Part shown: piece after piece, positions 58,315 to 64,000 of the stretch
How the letters are laid out: each line of letters begins with the position of its first letter
How positions within the stretch are numbered: the stretch's first letter is position 1
Assembly (NCBI GenBank): GCA_035235625.1
Contig: CP141144.1
Span: 38,252,014 to 38,316,013, forward strand
DNA: 64,000 bases
Origin: Saururus chinensis
Lineage: Eukaryota > Streptophyta > Magnoliopsida > Piperales > Saururaceae
Direction of reading: 5' to 3'
Made by a program: the position numbers and the translations under genes
The notes under the pieces: model-generated
The model's input: only the letters and a program-made list of their open reading frames with translations
Databases searched by the model: none
Told to the model about the DNA's origin: nothing

Positions 58315-60612
58315 AGAGAGAGTGAAGAGAGTGCATTGAGAGAGAGAGAGAGTGAGGAGAGAGAGAAGGTGAGGAGAGAGAGGGAGAGGAGAGGGAGAGG
58401 AGAGGGGGAGGTGAGAGAGAGGAGGAGAGAGAGGGGGATGAGAGAGAGAGGAAGGAGAGAGAGGGAGGAGAGAGAGCGAGAAAGAGGGCGAGAGAGAAGA
58501 GGGTGCATGGAGAGAGGGAGGAGAGAGATAGGGTGGAGAGGAGAGGGAGAGAGGGTAGAGAGAGAAGAAGGTGGAGAGAGAGATAGAGCGGGAGGGAGAA
58601 AAAAATTTAATTAAAAATTATTTTTTAAAAAATAAATTTTTTTAAAAAATAGGTAGTAGCGACGCATAGAACTATGCGTCACTACTACCTAATAGTAGTA
58701 GGGACGCATGATTATATGCGTCGCTACTACCCTTCGTAGTTGCGACGCATATCACTATGTGTCGCTACTACCTATTTTTAAAATAAAAAATTGAATGAAA
58801 GAGAGAGAGAGAGAGGGAGGGAAGAGAGAGGAGAGAGAGGGAGGGAGGAGAGAGATAGAGAGAAGAGGGAGGAGAGAAAGAGAGGAGAGAGAGAGGGAAG
58901 AGAGAGAGGAGAGGGAGGGGGGGAGGGAGGAGAGAGATAGAGAGGAGAGGGGGAGGGAAGAGAGAGAGGAGAGGGAGGGAGGGAGGAGAGAGATAGAGAG
59001 AAGAGGGAGGAGAGAAAGAGAGGCGAGAGAGAAGAGGGACGACAGGGAGGAGAGAGGGAGAGGGAGAGGGAGAGAGAAGAAGGTGGAGAGGGGGAGGGGA
59101 GAGAGAGATAGAGTGGGAGGGAAAAAATTTTAATTAAAAATTATTATTTTTTAAAATAAAAAATTAAAAAAATAGGTAGTAGTGATGCATATGACGATGC
59201 GTCGCTACTACATATTTTTAAAATAAAAAATTGAATGAAAGAGAGAGGGGAAGGGGCGAGAGAGAGGAGAGAGTGAGAGGGAGGGAGGAGAGAGAGAAAA
59301 GGGAGGAGGGAACGAGAGGAGAGAAAGAGTGGGAGGGAAGAGAGATAGGAGAGAGAGAGAGAGGGAGGGAAGAGAGATTGAGAGAGGAGAGAGTTAGAAG
59401 AGGGACAGAGAGAGATAGGGAGGAGAGAGGGAAGAGAGAGAGGAGAGAGAGAGAAGAAGGTGGGGAGGGGGAGGAGAGAGAGTCAGAGGGAGAAAAAAAT
59501 TAATTAAAATTTATTTTTTAAAAAATAAAAAAATCGGTAGTAGCGACGCATAGCTCTATGCATCGCTACTACTTTATAGTTGTAGTGACGCATAGAACTA
59601 TGCATCGCTACTAGCTAATAGTAGTAGCGACGTATGATCATATGCGTCGCTACTACCCTTAATAGTAGTGACACATATAACTATGCGTTGCTACTACCTA
59701 TTTTTCAAATAAAAAATTGAATGAAAGAGAGAGGGGAAGGGGAGAGAGAGAGGGAGGGAGGAGAGAGAGAAAGAGAAGAGAGAGAGAGGGGGGGAGGCAG
59801 GAGAGAGAGATAGAGATAGAGAGAGGAGAGAAAGAAGAGAAAGGGGAGAGAGAGATAGGGAGGAGGGAGGGAGAGGGGAGGGTGAGGGGGGAGAGGGAGA
59901 AGAAGGTGGAGAGGGGGAGTAGAGAGAAAGATAGAGTGGGTGGGAGAAATTTTTTTATTAAAAATTATTTTTTAAAAAATAAAATTTTTTAAAAAAGGTA
60001 GTAGCGACGCATAGCTCTATGCGTTGCTACTACGTAATAGTAGTAGTGACGCATGATCATATGGGTCGCTACTGTATATTTTTCAAATAAAAAATTAAAT
60101 GAAAGAGAGAGGGGAAGGGGAGAGAGAGAGAGGGAGGGAGGAGAGAGAGAAGAGGGAGGAGAGAAAGGGGGAGAGAGGGAGGGAGGGAGGGAGGGAGGGA
60201 GGGAGGAGAGAGAGAGGAGAGAGGGAGGGAGGGAGGAGAGAGAGAGGAGAGAGGGAGAGAAAGAGAGGAGAGGAGAAAGAGAAGAGGAAGGAGAGAAAGA
60301 GAGGAGAGAGAGGGAGGGGGAGAGAGAGGAGAGAGAGAAAGAGAGAGAGGGGAAGGGGAGAGAGAGAAGGGGATAGAGAGAGAGAGAGAGAGAGAGGGAA
60401 GGGAGGAGAGAGAGGAGAAAGAGAGAGAGAAGAGAGAGAGAGAGGGAGGGAGGAGAGAGAGAGTGATAGCAGCGAGAGAGGGGGAGAGGGATGATAGAGT
60501 GGAGGGTGAGAGAGAGAGAAGGGTGGAAAGAGAGAGGAGGGTGAAAAGAGAGAGGGACGGAGGAGAGAGAGAAAGAGAGGAGAGGGGGAGAGAGAGATAG
60601 AGAGAGGAGAAA
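58315..60612 (+). repeat. Five-unit array of purine tract, AT linker and GCGACGC hairpins
   Basis: Blocks of nearly pure A/G (about 58315-58604, 58797-59127, 59236-59497, 59720-59945 and 60099-60615) alternate with linkers of TTTAATTAAAAATTATTTTT type and palindromes such as GTAGTAGCGACGCATAG with its complement. Each block restarts with TTGAATGAAAGAGAGAG and, in four units, ends with GAAGAAGGTGGAGAG and AGGGAGAAAAAA-type text. Unit length is about 380-485 bp. Long Glu/Arg-rich open frames across the blocks are a by-product of GA repeats. Confidence 0.88.
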
Positions 60613-60755
60613 GAAAATATAAAAAATTCTTTAGCGACGCTTATGAATAAGTGTTGCTAAATAGGGTAATAAGTAGCGACATAGAAATTTATACGTCGCT
60701 ACAGACTCGATAATAGCGACACTCTTTAAGAGCATCACTAAATTAAATTTTTTTT

Positions 60756-61230
60756 TTGCCGCAGACGAAATTCCACCTGCGCGGGGAAATTTTGTGCTCA
60801 GGAGAAATTTTGCCCGCACTTTATAAATACCCCCTCCCCTGTATTTCCCCCCCACTTCCTCTCTGCCTGCTTCCTCGGCCCGCCTCCTCGCCGCCCCCTC
60901 CTCCTCTCTCCCCGGGCACCTTCCGCCCACAGCCCGCCTCCTAGCTCCATTTGGTCCTCCTTCTGCTGCTATGCTGCCCCGTTGCTTGCTGCCATGCCGC
61001 CCTTCTGCCCAAGGCCTTCCGTCCCCCCCCCAGTCCACTGCTGCCCCCCCTCGCCACTGCTAGACCCCTCACCCCTAGCTGGCTCCCCTCTCCCCAGTCA
61101 CCCCCCTCTCCCCTAGCCGACCAAATCAGAGGAGGGGGGTGGAGCCAGGGGTCCAAATTCCGATGCCCAGCCATCCTCCGCCTCCCTGGCTCCCTCTCCC
61201 TTCCCCGGTGGGGCACTAGGCCCACCATAG
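60756..61230 (+). other. GC-rich, promoter-like passenger stretch in the CACTA
   Basis: This stretch is strongly C-rich, unlike the rest of the element. It includes a good TATA box, CTTTATAAATACC at 60820-60832, followed by pyrimidine-rich leader-like DNA and a proline-rich potential frame. It could be a captured host promoter and first exon, as CACTA elements often carry, but I do not recognise the gene. Confidence 0.45.
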
Positions 61231-62029
61231 ATTTTTTTAAAAACAAAATGTAAAAATTAATTAGTAGGGACGCTTTTTAAGCGTCACTAATAATAATTAT
61301 TATTATAAATTTGATTTAATTTCATTTTTTTAATTTTTTATTTTATTAGCTATGTATAGAAAGTGTTGCTAATAATGAATTATTAGCGATGCTTTCCATA
61401 TACATCACTAATAAATTATTTTTTATTTTTTTAAAATGTTTTTCTATTAGCGATGTATACATAAACGTCGCTAATAATTCCTTATTCGCGACGCTTATGT
61501 ATATATGTCAATAATAATTTTTTTTTTTAAATTGCTTTTCTTTTAGTGACGTAAAGAAAGCGTTTTTAATAGATTAGCATTAGTGACGCTAGATATACGT
61601 CGCTAATAAGTTATTAATAACGATGCATATTATACATCGTTAATACGTCTTATTAGCGATGCTTTTTGGTATACATCGCTAATAGGTAATAGCGACGACA
61701 CTTTTTTCAACACTTATAGTGACGTTTATTATTCGTCGCTAATAGTCATTAGCAACGCTTATGGGACTATTAGCGACGTATAAATGCGTCGCTAATAGTC
61801 CTTTTTGTTGTAGTGTCATATCAGATAGGTTGGAGGAATATCCCATAGCAGATCATGCATAGCAAAACAAATCAAAGCAAAACATATCATAACACATCAA
61901 ATCATAGTCGAGCATATCAAAACACATCGATTCATCGCAAAGCCTATAACTCATATAATCGTATATAAACTCAGGAACTCAAAAACACTTACTCATTTGA
62001 GATTATGAAAGTAGCGACATTTGGAGTTG

Positions 62030-62770
62030 CTCTTTCCTTCAGGGCATCCTCCCCTTCGGAGATAGTAGATAGAGCCTCCTCTAGCTCTGCCACATTTCTC
62101 TCACTTCGCCTTAAGGCGATAGACAGACACTCCCTTTTTCATAAATCTTCTCACTCTTTTATGCCCGAAGGTGATAGACAGAAACCTCTTCTTGCCCAAA
62201 GATACTTCACACTTCCCGTGCCCATAGGCGGCGAACAGAACCTCCCCTTACATGGAGGTACTTACTACTTCCTATGCCCATAGGCGGGGGACAGAACCTC
62301 TCCTTACCTGGAGACACTTCACACTCTAGTAGGCGGCGGACTAAACCTCCCCTTATCTGAGACACTTCCAACTTCCCATGTTCGTAGCCAACGGTTCGAA
62401 CTTCCCCCCTTAACTGGAGACACTTTTCTCTCTACGCACCTGTAGGTGATGGACATAATCTCCCCCTACCTGGAGACTCTTTCATTTTTCTGTGCTCGTA
62501 AGCTATGAACATAACCTTCCCTTACTCGGAACATTTCTCACATTGTGTGGCCCTTCATTGGAGAACGAAGCCTCCCCTACTCTGGGCCACTTCTCTCGAT
62601 GCAGCCCAATGACGGAGGATGGAGCCTCCTCTTTCACTACAACAAATAGAACTATTAGGTATGCTTTTAAGCGTCACTAATAGTACTATAACTTGAGTCT
62701 CTAGGTTGCTTCTCTCTCTTTACGGCTCGAGGGTGGCAGATAGAGCCTCCTCTTGCCCTAAGATGTTCCC
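62030..62770. repeat. About 66-bp tandem array in the second LARD LTR
   Basis: Counterpart of 53190-53830 with the same phrases (ACAGAACCTCCCCTTAC, GGAGACACTTC). It is interrupted by the small CACTA-like piece at 62635. Confidence 0.82.
62635..62695. mobile_element. Tiny CACTA-like end (about 60 bp)
   Basis: CACTACAACAAATAGAAC is followed by a hairpin ACTATTAG...CTAATAGT containing AAGCGTCAC, just like the ends of the 4.1-kb CACTA. The other LTR lacks these bases at its matching position (about 53763), so they were inserted or left here. No second terminal repeat is visible. Confidence 0.6.
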
Positions 62771-63548
62771 CCCTGCTAGGGACTTTAACTCAAAGAATAG
62801 ACCATAACATTGCATAAATTACTCTTAAATTAGCTAGGAACACCTTTTTAACGAACGGAAACTGACTCAAAATGGACCAGAAAAACCCTTGGAAGTTGCA
62901 CGGGTTTCCTATTTATAGAGGAAAGCCTGAGAGCTCACGAAAGACAAACTCACAAGCATGTGCCACGCTTCAAGCACATGGGAGGCATGCAACACGCTGG
63001 CTGCGTGCCATGTAGCTCCTACACTTTGTGTGGGAGTCAGCCTACATTACGCAGGTCCCATCCCATAGATGAGTAGGCCGATGCATGTATTGTGGGATGG
63101 CCCATGATGACATGGGCCCGCAAGACACCTACACCATGCAGGGCCACGTAGCACGGCTGATGCCTGATTCAAGCAATTTTGTATTTTTTTCTACTTATTT
63201 TAATATTAATCCTAAATTGTTTTATTCCAATAATATCTCAACTTCAAAACGCGATTTCCTACCCGGAAGTCTTAATCGTGCGTTTTTGGTACCGATGGAC
63301 TTGTATCGTCGAGCTATTCGAAACTAGACTGCACATGGGTAGGTTATCCCACACTTTATAAGTGGGTCCTACCCATGTGACATATTCTTTCCGAAGTCGT
63401 AACTTTCATTCCCGATCTCTGTTTCATATATTCTTCGATTTATTACGCTTGTTACTTTAAGCTCCAGCTATATACAAAGATTTTATCTTTTGAAACACCA
63501 TAAAACTTTACTAATAATTATTATATAATCGATAAACGGGTCATTATA

Positions 63549-64000
63549 GAGTCGGCCACAAATGAAACAGAAGAGGGGCAACAACTCGTACTGGAGCTTG
63601 CCATCCAGGGTCTTCCACCACTCCGATGCGCCTGATAGGTTTATCCACTTCGAACTCCACTCTTAGTTGGATGAACTTCTTCTGGCTGGCCAAAGGCATC
63701 TTCCTTGCAGTCCACTCCTGAAGAGAATCTTAGGAGTGGCCGATATCTTCACCCACCTCCGCTGTGACCAAGCAAAATGGTAGATCCCATACCTGAACCC
63801 AAAATTGCACCATGTGAATTTGATGAAATTGGAGCTAATTCCCTGGTCCTAAAGTTTTAGGAGTAACAGGTAGTCATCAAAGCACTATGGTCCTTTTCCT
63901 ACTATCCTTTCCATGTCTACATCATACTGGAACTTGAACTGATAAAGGTAATCCCCCGCCTCTTAAATCTTCAGTTTATCTCCTAGCTAGCTCCCATGCC
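63549..64000 (-). pseudogene. LINE ORF1 (DUF4283 and first half of zinc knuckle)
   Basis: On the minus strand, from about 63830 down, the translation VQFWVQVWDLPFCLVTAEVG then FIQLRVEFEVDKPIRR matches the DUF4283 domain of ORF1 proteins of plant L1-type LINEs, and after a frameshift LLPLFCFICGRL gives the Cys-x2-Cys half of the CCHC knuckle. The LARD then interrupts, and the His/Cys half is at 52428. One stop lies inside the domain. ORF1 proteins bind the LINE RNA; this copy is dead. It continues beyond the window. Confidence 0.8.

Larger units (their letters stand above)
57685..61815. mobile_element. Non-autonomous CACTA (En/Spm-type) transposon, 4,131 bp
   Basis: The right end, read inward, is CACTACAACAAAAAGG; the left end is CTCTACAACAAAACGG (second base changed). 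Both sides are flanked by TCA (57682-57684 and 61816-61818), the 3-bp duplication of CACTA elements, and the uninterrupted LTR at 52.9 kb shows the site with one TCA. Subterminal zones of several hundred bases carry many TAGCGACGC / GCGTCGCTA motifs in both directions, as transposase-binding repeats do. No transposase is coded. The middle is five purine-rich blocks with hairpins plus a GC-rich stretch. Confidence 0.92.
52429..63548 (-). mobile_element. LARD: large non-coding LTR retrotransposon, 11.1 kb with nested CACTA
   Basis: Two related long LTRs (52429-54645, and 57135-63548 including a 4.1-kb insertion) flank a 2.5-kb interior. On the minus strand the primer site TGGTATCAGAGC (57132-57121) adjoins the right-hand LTR and a polypurine tract AAGGGGGGAAAA (54657-54646) adjoins the left-hand one, fixing the orientation. 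The flanks GAGTG (52424-52428) and GAGTC (63549-63553) are a 5-bp target duplication with one difference. No gag or pol domain is coded; the interior and LTRs are largely tandem repeats. It must rely on proteins of another element. Confidence 0.88.
57135..63548 (-). mobile_element. LARD 5' LTR, about 2,280 bp, split by CACTA
   Basis: Runs from TGTCACACCCCGGCC to GGGTCATTATA on the plus strand (terminal CA changed to TA). It is interrupted at 57685-61815 by the CACTA element and at 62635-62695 by a small CACTA-like end. Removing these leaves a length near that of the other LTR. Confidence 0.88.

Noticed and set aside
58336-60494. Several long Arg/Glu-rich open frames on the plus strand and Ser/Leu-rich ones on the minus strand.
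   Set aside because: They simply read GA/CT repeats in all frames inside the CACTA array, with no start context, domain or non-repetitive content.
60631-61253. Overlapping frames of 62-135 codons on both strands of the GC-rich CACTA stretch.
   Set aside because: Open on both strands because of high GC; low-complexity Pro/Ala/Gly/Arg composition; no recognisable domain. Kept only as a possible captured promoter or leader.

Overview
The window is nuclear DNA of a flowering plant. It holds a single-exon CC-NBS-LRR resistance gene, a plant mobile domain gene remnant, an exon of the plant mitochondrial gamma carbonic anhydrase family, and plant-type retrotransposon lineages (Athila with a tRNA-Asp-type primer site, chromodomain Ty3/gypsy, Copia) plus CACTA and hAT DNA transposons. 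Nothing in it fixes the species. Most of the sequence is dead or non-autonomous transposon in nested layers, so the density of intact genes is very low.

Layout. 1-5.35 kb: a decayed plant mobile domain gene (+) split by a 3.3-kb insertion with TCAGG target duplications, probably a solo LTR. 5.4-9.6 kb: truncated minus-strand Copia and Ty3/gypsy gag-protease remains. 10.3-14.6 kb: the one long intact gene, a 1,423-aa CC-NBS-LRR. 14.3-27.5 kb: the 3' end of this gene and its downstream DNA were duplicated; the second copy (from 18.6 kb) keeps only a short LRR tail and was later split by a complete but dead chromovirus (20580-25847, 5-bp target duplication with one mismatch). 27.5-33.8 kb: mostly unassigned DNA with a lone gamma carbonic anhydrase exon, a cyclophilin-like fragment and a small MITE. 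33.8-35.7 kb: a non-autonomous hAT element. 36.7-39.3 kb: LTR-like debris. 40.9-52.2 kb: a 5'-truncated Tekay/Del-type chromovirus whose integrase is interrupted by a gag-protease-only Athila derivative (GTCAA target duplications). 52.2-64 kb: a LINE ORF1 (-) split inside its zinc knuckle by an 11-kb non-coding LTR element (LARD, -), one LTR of which is itself split by a 4.1-kb CACTA transposon (TCA target duplications). The other LTR preserves the empty site.

What works together. The only gene that looks able to make a full protein is the NLR, expected to be an intracellular immune receptor. The rest is a record of insertion, duplication and decay. The nesting gives relative ages: duplication before chromovirus; Tekay before Athila; LINE before LARD before CACTA. 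The most unusual structures are the CACTA element, built from five alternating purine-only tracts and GCGACGC hairpins, and the LARD, whose LTRs and interior consist largely of several different tandem repeat arrays.

All element ends, target duplications and domain calls were read by eye from the sequence. No alignment or database search was run, so percent identities, ages and exact edges of decayed copies are not given.
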